The notes under the pieces are model-generated. The model was not told the DNA's origin, searched no databases, and saw nothing but the letters and a program-made list of their open reading frames with translations. 64,000 bases of DNA, from NCBI GenBank assembly GCA_963754645.1, contig CAVWGP010000004.1, positions 806,001 to 870,000 of the forward strand, read 5' to 3'. Shown here in pieces: positions 53,743-62,688 of this stretch. Both the position numbers and the translations under genes were made by a program. The stretch is from CAVWGP01 sp963754645 (GTDB taxonomy: Bacteria > Pseudomonadota > Alphaproteobacteria > Bin65). How positions within the stretch are numbered: the stretch's first letter is position 1; every line of letters begins with the position of its first letter.

Positions 53743-54266
53743 TGGTCCGCTGGCTTGTTCTGACGTTGTGCGGTATCGCCGCAGTTTCCGCGGCGGCGGC
53801 CCAGAGCAAAGAGTTGGGCCCGGCGCTGACGATGGCGACGGTGCCGCTCATCAAGGCCGAGCTGGGTCCGACGAAAATACGCCCGGCCGATCCCGGCGGT
53901 TTCCGCGTGCCGCATCGCGACAAGACGATTTACAACAATCTCGAATTGCCGCGTGCCAAGCCAGGCTCCGAGTTGCCGGCCAATGCCGGAAAAAAATCGG
54001 GCGAAGCGATTGTAAAATATAAGATTCAGCTCGGCATATTCCACACCACTGAAGCTGCCGACCGGCATTGGGAAAAACTTCGCACCGTGCATGGTCTGCA
54101 ACTGGGGACTCTCAAGAAAATAGTCGAGAAAACCAAATTAAACAGCGGTAATATAGATATTTTTAGGCTTCAAGCCGGCCCCGTTTCTACGCTTGGCGAT
54201 GGACAGAAGATTTGCTCCGTGTTGACGGCGCGAAAAATCGGGTGCTTCGTCGTCAAGGTCACCTAG
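53742..54266 (+). CDS. SPOR-domain periplasmic protein
   Basis: 174 residues, GTG start overlapping the argS stop. A signal peptide (LVLTLCGIAAVSAAAAQ) is followed by a proline-rich linker and a C-terminal SPOR domain (KYKIQLGIFHTTEAADRHWEKL ... IFRLQAGPVSTLGDGQKICSVL), which binds denuded peptidoglycan at division sites. The conserved alphaproteobacterial order argS - SPOR - nagZ - scpAB supports a division or cell-wall role. Length is short for this group. Confidence 0.88.
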   Translation: MVRWLVLTLCGIAAVSAAAAQSKELGPALTMATVPLIKAELGPTKIRPADPGGFRVPHRDKTIYNNLELPRAKPGSELPANAGKKSGEAIVKYKIQLGIFHTTEAADRHWEKLRTVHGLQLGTLKKIVEKTKLNSGNIDIFRLQAGPVSTLGDGQKICSVLTARKIGCFVVKVT

Positions 54267-54267
54267 C

Positions 54268-55293
54268 GTGGCGCTGGCGGCGAAGACTCCGGCGGTCTTC
54301 GGCTGCGCCGGTCCAATGTTGAGTGACACGGAGCGTGATTTTTTCGCGCGCGTGCAGCCGGTGGGCTTCATACTTTTCGCGCGCAATTGCCAAACGCCCG
54401 ATCAGGTTCGCGCCTTGGTTCGTGAATTGCGCGCGGCGGGAGGTGCGCCAGGCGCGCCAGTTCTAATCGATCAAGAGGGCGGCCGAGTCGCTCGCCTGCG
54501 ACCGCCGCAGTGGCGCCTGCCGCCGCCGGCGCGGGTTTTCGGCGACCTGTATCGCCGGGATCGGACAGCCGGGCTGGAGGCATGCCGGTTGAATGCGCGG
54601 CTGATCGCGCATGAATTGGCCGATCTCGGAATCGATGTCGACTGCGTTCCGGTCCTCGATGTGCCCGTGCCCGGCAGCCACGACATTATCGGCGATCGCG
54701 CGTTTGCCGGCGATGTTGCGACGATAGTCGCGTTGGGACGGGCGCAATGCGAAGGCGTGCTCGATGGCGGCGTACTCCCGGTCGTCAAGCACATTCCGGG
54801 CCATGGCCGCGCCCGGGCCGACACGCATGAGCAGCTTCCGATCGTCGATTGCGCCGCCGCCGAACTTGCCGCCCAGGACTTCGCGACGTTTCGCGCGCTC
54901 GCCGATATGCCGCTGGCGATGACGGCGCACGTCGTCTACAGCGCGCTCGACCCCGATGAAACGGCAACGACCTCGCGCCGCATTATCGACGACGTGATCC
55001 GGCGCGATATCGGGTTTCATGGCGCGCTGATGTCCGACGATTTGTCGATGAAGGCGCTGGCCGGTCCCATTCGCGAACGCACCGCGCGAGCCTTGGCGGC
55101 AGGCTGCGATATCGCCCTTCACTGCAACGGCAATATGACCGAGATGGAAGCGGTGGCGGCCGGCGCGGAAGATTTTCCGGCGGCCAGCCGGGCCAGGGTC
55201 GAGCGCGCACTGGCGCGGCGCCGCCCGGCTCGGGCGTTCGATCCCGCCGCGGCCAGCGAGCGGCTTGCGGCTTTGCTCGCTCCCAGCGCATAA
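54268..55293 (+). CDS. nagZ: Beta-N-acetylhexosaminidase NagZ
   Basis: 341 residues, GTG start, cytoplasmic GH3 enzyme removing GlcNAc from anhydromuropeptides in peptidoglycan recycling. The signature KHIPGHGRARADTHEQLP is present with the conserved His and Asp. Other family segments are ILFARNCQTPDQVRALVREL and MTAHVVYSALDPDETAT. It starts one base after the SPOR stop and ends eight bases before the M50 gene, in one operon. Confidence 0.93.
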   Translation: MALAAKTPAVFGCAGPMLSDTERDFFARVQPVGFILFARNCQTPDQVRALVRELRAAGGAPGAPVLIDQEGGRVARLRPPQWRLPPPARVFGDLYRRDRTAGLEACRLNARLIAHELADLGIDVDCVPVLDVPVPGSHDIIGDRAFAGDVATIVALGRAQCEGVLDGGVLPVVKHIPGHGRARADTHEQLPIVDCAAAELAAQDFATFRALADMPLAMTAHVVYSALDPDETATTSRRIIDDVIRRDIGFHGALMSDDLSMKALAGPIRERTARALAAGCDIALHCNGNMTEMEAVAAGAEDFPAASRARVERALARRRPARAFDPAAASERLAALLAPSA

Positions 55294-55301
55294 AGGCGCC
55301 C

Positions 55302-55991
55302 ATGATCGACCTCGAAATGCTCATCGCCGTCGCGATTCCGGCGATCATCGCCATCACGCTGCACGAAGCGGCGCATGGCTTCGTCGCATGGCGCCTTGGC
55401 GATCCCACCGCCTATCGGCTCGGCCGCGTCACTTTCAACCCCATCAAGCATGTCGATCTGATGGGCACGATCATCATTCCGCTGGTCATGTATGTTTCGG
55501 CCGGATTCTTGTTCGGATGGGCAAAACCCGTTCCGGTCAATCCGAGCCTGCTCAACCAGCCGCGGCGCGACATGGTTTTGGTCGCGGCCGCCGGGCCGGG
55601 AATCAATTTGGCGCTGGCGCTGATTTCGGGCTTCTTGCTTTCGGTCTATGGCTTGCCGGCGCGCGGTGGCGATGTCGATATTATCCACAGAATCCTTTCG
55701 ATCTCGATTTACGTCAACGTAATCCTCGCGGTGTTCAATCTGATACCATTGCCGCCGCTGGATGGGGGGCGTATTGCCGTCGGCTTGCTGCCGGGCTCGC
55801 TCGCATATCCGCTGCAGCGTCTCGAACCTTGGGGATTTTGGATCTTGATCGGTGTGTTGTTCATATTGCCGCTTGCGGCGCGGCAGCTGGGCCAAGAATT
55901 CAATCCGTTCGCCACGGTCATCGGCCCGATTGTCGATTGGGTGATTGAGGTCGTGGGTTCCGTTACTGGGCTGCGAAGGCTTTATCTATGA
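55302..55991 (+). CDS. Site-2 protease (M50) family membrane protein
   Basis: 229 residues, several membrane helices. The zinc motif HEAAH is at residues 21-25 and the distal metal ligand in NLIPLPPLDGGR. This is the short, PDZ-less form of M50 peptidase that cleaves membrane-anchored anti-sigma or signalling proteins. Its placement between nagZ and scpA is seen here; in many alphaproteobacteria that boundary is nagZ directly to scpA. It overlaps scpA (ATGA), hence coupled. Confidence 0.9.
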   Translation: MIDLEMLIAVAIPAIIAITLHEAAHGFVAWRLGDPTAYRLGRVTFNPIKHVDLMGTIIIPLVMYVSAGFLFGWAKPVPVNPSLLNQPRRDMVLVAAAGPGINLALALISGFLLSVYGLPARGGDVDIIHRILSISIYVNVILAVFNLIPLPPLDGGRIAVGLLPGSLAYPLQRLEPWGFWILIGVLFILPLAARQLGQEFNPFATVIGPIVDWVIEVVGSVTGLRRLYL

Positions 55992-56785
55992 TCGCGGTTG
56001 ACGAAACCGAATTCGTCCCCGACGCCCGCGACGAGCCGGTCGCGGACAGCGATAAGTTCGTACTCGCGATCGACGGCTTCGAAGGCCCGCTCGATGTCTT
56101 GCTGAACCTTGCGCGCGATCAGAAGGTCGATATCACGCGGATTTCGATCCTGGCGCTGGCCGATCAGTATCTCGCTTTCATTCAGCGCGCGACCGATTTG
56201 CGGCTCGACGTTGCCGCCGATTACCTGGTGATGGCGGCGTGGCTCGCGTATTTGAAGTCGAAGCTGTTGCTGCCGCAACCGAAAGCCGATGGCGAGCCGA
56301 GCGGGGCCGAGATGGCCGAAGCCTTGGCTTGGCAGCTTCGCCGCCTCGAGGCGATGCGCGACGTGGTAACGCGGCTGATGGCGCGCCCGCAAAAGGGAAT
56401 CGATTTCTACGTTCGCGGCGAGAGCGAAAAACTGCCGGTGGTCTCGAAGGTCGTCTATCAAGTATCGCTATTCGATTTGTTGAAATCCTATGGCGACCAA
56501 CGCCGGCGCCAGATCGGTTCGGTCTTGTCGATCCGCGAATCGGTCGCCTTGTTCTCGATCGACGACGCGATTAGGCGCTTGCGATCGTTGTTGGGCCGCA
56601 TGCCCGATTGGGCGACGCTGACGAGCTTTCTTCCGCCCGGCCTGCTGCCAGGCCTCAATCGGCGCTCGGCGATCGCCTCGACCCTGGCCGCGAGCCTCGA
56701 GTTGGCCAAGTCGGGCAACGTCGTGCTGCGTCAGGATCGGCCCTTCGGCCCTATCTATGTCAAACATTCGGAGGCTGGATCGTGA
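55988..56785 (+). CDS. scpA: Segregation and condensation protein A
   Basis: 265 residues. FVLAIDGFEGPLDVLLNLARDQKVDITRISILALADQYL is the kleisin N-terminal signature binding Smc. Central acidic and helical parts and the C-terminal winged helix complete it. With ScpB and Smc it forms the condensin complex for chromosome segregation. Start overlaps the M50 stop; its stop overlaps scpB. Confidence 0.95.
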   Translation: MIAVDETEFVPDARDEPVADSDKFVLAIDGFEGPLDVLLNLARDQKVDITRISILALADQYLAFIQRATDLRLDVAADYLVMAAWLAYLKSKLLLPQPKADGEPSGAEMAEALAWQLRRLEAMRDVVTRLMARPQKGIDFYVRGESEKLPVVSKVVYQVSLFDLLKSYGDQRRRQIGSVLSIRESVALFSIDDAIRRLRSLLGRMPDWATLTSFLPPGLLPGLNRRSAIASTLAASLELAKSGNVVLRQDRPFGPIYVKHSEAGS

Positions 56786-57525
56786 GCGACGACCGCCAAC
56801 TGCATTTGCACATTGTCGAAGCGCTGATTTTCGCTTCGCCCGAGCCGACGCCGGAAAGCGCGCTGAAAGCGCGGCTGCCGGAAGGCACCGACCTCGCCGC
56901 CCTGCTCAACGACCTCGTGGGCGACTATGCCAAGCGCGGCATCAGGCTGGTCAAGGTCGGCGACAATTGGGCTTTTCGCACCGCTGTCGAGGTTGCGCCG
57001 CATCTCCAGCTTGAGCGCAAGGTCACGCGCAAGCTATCGCGCGCCGCGCTCGAAACCATGGGCGTCATCGCCTATCACCAGCCGGTGACGCGGGCCGAAA
57101 TCGAAGAAATACGCGGCGTCGGCTTGTCGCAGGGCTCGCTCGATGTGCTGCTCGAATTGGGCTGGATCAAGCCCGGCAAGCGGCGGCGCACGCCGGGCCG
57201 GCCGTTGACGTGGGTCACGTCGCAGGATTTTCTCGATCATTTCGGCCTCGAATTGCTCGACTATCTGCCTGGGCTTGACGAGCTGAAGGCGTCTGGTCTG
57301 CTGTCGGCGCGCAACACGGTCCATGCTTTCCACGCCGAAGAGGCCGGGACCGAAGCGGACGAGCCCGAGGAAACAAAGCCGCTCGAACTCGACGAAGATT
57401 CGATTGCCGCCGAGGACGACGATGCAGACACTGCACCGCTTGCAAAGGGGGCGGTGGCCGGCGAGAGCAATAGTGAGTCAAACCCGCCGAGCCAGCTGGT
57501 TGCTATTAAGAACGATTCGCAATAA
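56782..57525 (+). CDS. scpB: Segregation and condensation protein B
   Basis: 247 residues with GTG start, just after GGAGG. Contains two winged-helix units (HLHIVEALIFASPEPTPESALKARL ... SRAALETMGVIAYHQPVTRAEIEEIRGVGLSQGSLDVLLELGWIKPG) and a long acidic tail (EETKPLELDEDSIAAEDDDADTAP). Works with ScpA and Smc in the nucleoid. The usual alphaproteobacterial next gene tatA is absent here; a transporter follows after 67 bases. Confidence 0.95.
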   Translation: MSDDRQLHLHIVEALIFASPEPTPESALKARLPEGTDLAALLNDLVGDYAKRGIRLVKVGDNWAFRTAVEVAPHLQLERKVTRKLSRAALETMGVIAYHQPVTRAEIEEIRGVGLSQGSLDVLLELGWIKPGKRRRTPGRPLTWVTSQDFLDHFGLELLDYLPGLDELKASGLLSARNTVHAFHAEEAGTEADEPEETKPLELDEDSIAAEDDDADTAPLAKGAVAGESNSESNPPSQLVAIKNDSQ

Positions 57526-57592
57526 GGTCTTTGCCCAGGCAAGCGAGCGGCGGTTTGTTTGACTCCCCGTCAAAGGCGCGACCCACGCGGAA

Positions 57593-59275
57593 ATGAGTAT
57601 TGAATCGTCCACGCTCGGGGTCGCGCGGCGGCCGGGCCGGCCCTGGCTCGTCATTTCGCTTCTTGTCGCGGCCGCTGTCGCATTGCCGATATTGGCGATC
57701 GCCATCCGGGCCGCGGCGCCTTCCGGCGACATGTGGAGCCATCTCGTTGCGACCGTGTTGCCGCGCTATCTCGCGAACACGCTCCTGATCCTGCTCGGTG
57801 TTGGCGCCGGCACGATCGTCGGCGGCGTAACGGCTGCGTGGCTCGTGAGCCTTTGCCGGTTCCCCGGCCGGCGCATATTCGAGTGGGCCTTGCTGTTGCC
57901 GCTCGCCATGCCCGCCTATGTCGTCGCCTATGTCTTTGCCGGGCTTTTCGATGCCGCCGGACCCGTGCACGGCGTGCTCAAGTTGTGGTTGGGCGCGAGC
58001 GGCGTTATCGAGTGGTATCCCAATATCCGATCGATCTGGGGCGCGGTCGCGGTCTTCGTCCTCGTGCTTTACCCCTATGTCTACATGATGGCGCGCGCCG
58101 CTTTCGTCGAGCAATCGGTCTGTGTGCTGGAAGTGAGCCGAACCCTGGGCCTCACCATTTGGGGCAGCGCGTGGCGCGTCGGATTGCCCTTGGCGCGGCC
58201 GTCCATCGCGGTCGGCGCCGCTTTGGCGCTGATGGAGGCGCTCAACGATTTCGGCGCCGTGCAGCATTTCGGCGTCGATACTTTCACCACGGGCATCTAT
58301 CGCGTTTGGCTGGGCCGTGGCGATGTGACCGCGGCGGCGCAGCTCGCCCTGCTGTTGATCGGGTTCGTGGCGGCGCTGGTTTGGCTGGAACGGGCATCGC
58401 GCGGGCGCGCGGGCTACATGCATTTGACGACGCGCTATCGCCCCCTGCCGGCCTATCCGCTCACCGGCGCGAAAGGAATGGCGGCGGCGTTGTTTTGCTT
58501 TCTTCCGGTGTTTTTCGGGTTCCTGCTGCCGGCGGGCGCGTTGGCGGCTTGGATCGTCGATGGCGTTGGCGCGATCGCCGACCGGCGCTTTCTGCGGCTT
58601 GTGCTCAACAGTGTCGCCTTGGCCGGAGCCGCCGCCATCCTTTGCGTCGCGCTCGGCGGCCTCCTGGCTTACGCGCAGCGCCAGCGCCGTGACAGCGCCG
58701 TTTTGCGCGCGGCGACCGCGTTTGCCGGTCTCGGCTATGCCGTGCCCGGCGCCGTTATCGCGGTCGGCGTGGTGCTGGCGCTGGGCGCGATCGATCGGAC
58801 GATTGCGTCGGCGGCGGGCCTTCCGCTGGCGCTCGGCAGCTCGCTGTTCGCGTTGCTATTTGCCTATGTCGTACGCTTCCTGCCGATCGGCGTCGGCGCC
58901 CTCGAGGCGGGATTAAATCGCATCACGCCGCATATGGATGACGCGGCGCGCACGCTCGGCCATGGGCCGCGCACCGTATTCCGGCGCATCCATTTGCCGA
59001 TGTTGCGCGGCAGCGTTCTGACCGCGGCGTTGCTCGTTTTCGTCGATGTGATGAAGGAGCTGCCGGCGACGCTCATGATCCGGCCGTTCAATTTCGACAC
59101 GCTGGCGATCCGAGTCTACGAATATGCCAGCGACGAACAGCTCGCCGCCGCGGCGCCGGCGGCGCTTGCCATCGTCGCGGCGGGCATCGTGCCCGTCATC
59201 CTATTGAGCCGCGCCATCGCCCAGGCGCGTCCCGGCCAGGCAACCCCGGTCCCGGCGATCGGCGCAATCCCATGA
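57593..59275 (+). CDS. FbpB-like iron(III) ABC transporter permease (fused double domain)
   Basis: 560 residues, about 12 membrane helices in two halves, each with the ABC loop (EVSRTLGLTIWGSAWRVGLPLARPSI and DDAARTLGHGPRTVFRRIHLPMLRGS). This two-in-one permease is characteristic of ferric iron (FbpB/SfuB) and thiamine-type importers. It overlaps the ATPase gene (ATGA), so both form an operon; no periplasmic binding protein is adjacent, so substrate identity rests on family only. Inner membrane. Confidence 0.9.
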   Translation: MSIESSTLGVARRPGRPWLVISLLVAAAVALPILAIAIRAAAPSGDMWSHLVATVLPRYLANTLLILLGVGAGTIVGGVTAAWLVSLCRFPGRRIFEWALLLPLAMPAYVVAYVFAGLFDAAGPVHGVLKLWLGASGVIEWYPNIRSIWGAVAVFVLVLYPYVYMMARAAFVEQSVCVLEVSRTLGLTIWGSAWRVGLPLARPSIAVGAALALMEALNDFGAVQHFGVDTFTTGIYRVWLGRGDVTAAAQLALLLIGFVAALVWLERASRGRAGYMHLTTRYRPLPAYPLTGAKGMAAALFCFLPVFFGFLLPAGALAAWIVDGVGAIADRRFLRLVLNSVALAGAAAILCVALGGLLAYAQRQRRDSAVLRAATAFAGLGYAVPGAVIAVGVVLALGAIDRTIASAAGLPLALGSSLFALLFAYVVRFLPIGVGALEAGLNRITPHMDDAARTLGHGPRTVFRRIHLPMLRGSVLTAALLVFVDVMKELPATLMIRPFNFDTLAIRVYEYASDEQLAAAAPAALAIVAAGIVPVILLSRAIAQARPGQATPVPAIGAIP

Positions 59276-60369
59276 CGGCGCTCGCTCTTGACCGCGTGAC
59301 GCACCGCTTCGGGCACCGCCTCGCGCTCGACGATGTGACGCTGAGCGTCGCGGATGGCGAGATCGTGTGCCTGTTGGGACCGTCCGGTTGCGGGAAGTCG
59401 ACGTTGCTGCGCATCGCCGCCGGGCTCGAGGCGTTGCAGAGCGGCACGGTCGTCATTGCCGACCGGATTGTCGCGGGCCAGGGTGCGGCCGAGGTGCCGC
59501 CCGAGCAGCGCGGGATCGGGTTCTTGTTCCAGGATTTCGCCTTGTTTCCGCATCTCACGGTGCGGGAAAACGTTGCCTTCGGACTCCATGTGATGGCGCC
59601 GGAGGCCCGGCAAGAGCGGGCGAATTCCGCCTTGGCGCAGCTCGGTATCGCCGACTTGGCGGACGCCTATCCGCACACGCTTTCGGGCGGGCAGCAGCAA
59701 CGCGCTGCGCTCGCCCGCGCCCTGGCGCCGGCGCCGCGGCTTTTCCTGCTCGACGAACCGTTTTCCGGCATCGACGCGCGGCTGCGCCGCCGCCTGATCG
59801 AAGACACGTGGCGCATACTGAAGCAGAGCGGCGCGGCCTCGGTGGTCGTCACCCATGATCCCGAGGAAGCGATGTTGCTCGGCGATCGCGTCGCCGTGAT
59901 GCGCGCCGGACGAGTGCTGCAAAGCGAAACCGCCGACGGAATCTACCGGCGCCCGAGCTCTGCCTTTGTTGCCGAGTTTCTGTCCGAGGTGAACAAATTC
60001 CGCGGCCAGGTCGGTCCGAATGGCACGGTTGAAACGCCGCTCGGCGCAATACCGGCGCCCGATTTGGCACCGGGGTCCGCCGCCGTTGTTGTCGTCCGCC
60101 AATCCGGCATTGTGGTGACGCGCAGCGAGGAAGATACCAATCGGGGGGCCCGTGCCTATCCCGTGCGGATGAATTGGGCGCGGCCGATGGGCGCCACATG
60201 TCTGGTTCAGCTTCAGCGCCGCGACATCGGAGCGCCTGGCAGGGCCTTCTATGCGCGCATTCCCGCGCCACCGCCGCCGATGGCGCCGACCGCCGACTTG
60301 ACGTTCGCTAGCGTGGATTTGAACGAGGTATTTGTTTTTCCGACAGAAAATCCGGATGAGCAAGACTAA
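59272..60369 (+). CDS. FbpC-like ABC transporter ATP-binding protein
   Basis: 365 residues. Walker A GPSGCGKST (36-44), Q-loop LFQDFALFPHLTV, signature LSGGQQQRAALARAL, Walker B RLFLLDEPFSGIDARLR, H-loop VVVTHDPEEAM. C-terminal TOBE-like region (from about 240) with beta strands is found in iron and thiamine importers. Belongs with the permease at 57593. The stop at 60369 is followed by a 328-base region before prkA. Confidence 0.93.
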   Translation: MTALALDRVTHRFGHRLALDDVTLSVADGEIVCLLGPSGCGKSTLLRIAAGLEALQSGTVVIADRIVAGQGAAEVPPEQRGIGFLFQDFALFPHLTVRENVAFGLHVMAPEARQERANSALAQLGIADLADAYPHTLSGGQQQRAALARALAPAPRLFLLDEPFSGIDARLRRRLIEDTWRILKQSGAASVVVTHDPEEAMLLGDRVAVMRAGRVLQSETADGIYRRPSSAFVAEFLSEVNKFRGQVGPNGTVETPLGAIPAPDLAPGSAAVVVVRQSGIVVTRSEEDTNRGARAYPVRMNWARPMGATCLVQLQRRDIGAPGRAFYARIPAPPPPMAPTADLTFASVDLNEVFVFPTENPDEQD

Positions 60370-60697
60370 ATCGCGGCTAAATCGGTGTCATCGCACCGCT
60401 GGGCATCCCGCGTTCATCGGACTGTGATCGGTCGGCAGGGGCACGAACAAAGATAATTTCTCGAACATTGATGATGAGGCTTGCATTGAAAGTCTTTTTT
60501 AACGCTACCAGCTAATACTGGCGACCGTAGCGTACATTCGAGGAGGACGAAATGCCGTACTCCAGATGTTTGACCGAACGACGTTGTTGGCCCGCCTTTG
60601 CCGGAGCCGACCGTCGGCGCTGCTGCTTTTGCCGCCACCCATCGACCTCCCCCCGACCGTGACCTAGCGAACGCACTCGCTGCAGGAGACCACCGCC
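60370..60697. other. Intergenic region before prkA with a short candidate ORF
   Basis: 328 bases. No tRNA or clear terminator is evident. A small ORF with an ideal Shine-Dalgarno lies at 60552-60662 (listed separately). The region also has an AT-rich part near 60450-60520. Promoters for the prkA - yeaH operon are expected here. Confidence 0.6.
60552..60662 (+). CDS. Candidate 36-residue Cys/Arg-rich leader ORF before prkA
   Basis: ATG at 60552 is preceded by AGGAGG at 60541-60546, five bases away, the best Shine-Dalgarno in this gap. The 36 residues have five Cys (MPYSRCLTERRCW ... RRRCCFCRH) and many Arg. It ends 36 bases before prkA. It could be a leader peptide or be non-coding with a chance SD. 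No family known. Confidence 0.35.
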   Translation: MPYSRCLTERRCWPAFAGADRRRCCFCRHPSTSPRP

Positions 60698-62654
60698 ATG
60701 CCCAACTCCTTGAACGCCGAAGACGTTTTCGAAAGCTTCCTCAGAAAGCGCGCCGGTCGAAAAGAGGTCGAGATGAACCTGCGCGACTATCTCGATGGCT
60801 GCCACGCCGACCCGGCCATGCATGCCTCGGTGGCGGAACGCATGATCGACGCGATCGGCGAGCCCGAGGTCGTCGACACCTCCAAGGATGCGCGGCTATC
60901 GCGCATCTTCATGAACCGCACGATCAAGCGCTATCCGGCGTTCGCCGATTTCTTCGGCATGGAAGAAACCATCGAGCGCATCGTCGGGTACTTCCGCCAC
61001 GCGGCGCAGGGCCTCGAGGAGCGCAAGCAAATTCTCTATTTGCTCGGCCCGGTCGGCGGCGGCAAGTCGTCGCTTGCCGAGCGGTTGAAGGAGCTGATGG
61101 AGAACCGCCCGATCTACGTGCTGAAGGCGCGCGATGCGCTGAGCCCGTTTTTCGAGAGCCCCTTGGGGCTGTTCGATACGCGCGTCATGGGCCGCGAGCT
61201 GGAAGAGCGCTACAAAATCCCGCAGCGCAAGCTGCCCGGCATCATGTCGCCTTGGGCCTTGAAGCGGCTCGATGAATTCGGCGGCGACATCTCGAAATTC
61301 CGCGTCGTCAAGGTCTATCCCTCGCGCCTCAAGCAGATCGCGGTCACCAAAACCGAGCCGGGCGACGAGAACAACCAGGATATTTCAACCCTGGTCGGCA
61401 AGGTCGATATCCGCAAGCTCGAGCATCACAGCCAGAACGATCCCGACGCCTATAGCTGTTCGGGCGGGCTGAACCGCTGCACCCAGGGCCTGCTCGAATT
61501 CGTCGAAATGTTCAAGGCGCCGATCAAGATGCTGCACCCGCTGCTCACGGCGACCCAGGACGGCAATTATGCCGGCGGCGAAAATATCGGCATGCTGCCG
61601 TTTCAGGGCATCGTGCTCGCGCATTCGAACGAGGCCGAGTGGCAGGCCTTCAAGAACAACCGCAGCAACGAGGCTTTTATCGACCGCGTCTGCGTCGTGA
61701 AGGTGCCTTATTGCCTGCGCGTTTCCGAGGAGCGGCAAATTTACGAAAAACTGATCCGCAATTCCGAACTCGCCAATGCGCCGTGCGTTCCGGCGACCGT
61801 CGAGATATTGGCGCGTTTCTCCGTGCTGTCGCGCCTGAAGGAGCACGAGAATTCGAACCTCTATTCGAAGCTCCGCGTCTACGACGGCGAGAACATCAAG
61901 GAATCCGACCCCAAGGCCAAGTCGCTGCAAGAATATAAGGACGCGGCCGGAGTCGACGAAGGCATGGACGGGATTTCGACCCGCTTCGCCTTCAAGGTCT
62001 TGTCCGAAACGTTCAATTACGACACCCAGGAAATTTCGGCCGATCCGGTTCATCTGATGCATGTGCTCGAGCAATCGATCCGCCGCGCGCAATTCCCGGC
62101 CGACGAGGAGAAGCGATACATCGAATTCATCAAGGCAGAACTTGCACCGCGCTATGCCGAATTCATCGGCTACGAGATCCAGAAGGCCTATCTCGAATCC
62201 TACAACGACTACGGCCAGAATCTGTTCGACCGTTACGTCGACTACGCCGATGCCTGGATCGAGGACCAGGATTTCAAGGATCCCGATACCGGCCAGTTGA
62301 TGAACCGCGAACTGCTCAATCAGGAACTGACCAAGATCGAGAAGCCCGCCGGCATCGCCAATCCCAAGGATTTCCGCAACGAGGTGGTCAAATTCGCGTT
62401 GCGCGCCAAGGCGAACAACAACGGCAAGAATCCGGCTTGGAACGTCCTACGAGAAAATTCGCGAGGTGATCGAACGCCGCATGTTCGGCCAAGTCGAGGA
62501 TTTGCTGCCGGTCATCAGCTTCGGCACCAAGAAGGACACGGAGACCGAGAAGAAGCACTCCGAATTCGTCCAGCGCATGAAGGCGCGCGGCTACACGGAG
62601 CGCCAGGTGCGCCGCCTCGTCGAATGGTACATGCGCGTCAAGCGGTCTGGATAA
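60698..62654 (+). CDS. prkA: PrkA serine kinase-like AAA ATPase, frame broken by one extra base near the end
   Basis: About 651 residues after correction. Walker A GPVGGGKSS is at 117-125 (LYLLGPVGGGKSSLAERLKEL). The PrkA family domains follow, with IYVLKARDALSPFFESPLG and YSCSGGLNRCTQGLLEFVEMFKAP. The frame is lost at about 62446; the missing C-terminus (YEKIREVIERRMFGQVEDLLPVISFGTKK ... GYTERQVRRLVEWYMRV) sits one base over. Removing one C from CC at 62446-62447 joins them; total length 3n+1. PrkA proteins are AAA+ proteins with reported kinase or protease activity in stress and stationary-phase responses. yeaH follows after 34 bases. Confidence 0.92.
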
Positions 62655-62688
62655 GCGCCGGCGCTGGCGGGCGGGAAGGGAGCAGAGC

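Noticed and set aside
60425..60460. Possible sigma-54 promoter (GGGGCACG...) before prkA
   Set aside because: The -12 element TTGC is not at the required spacing, so the match is too weak.
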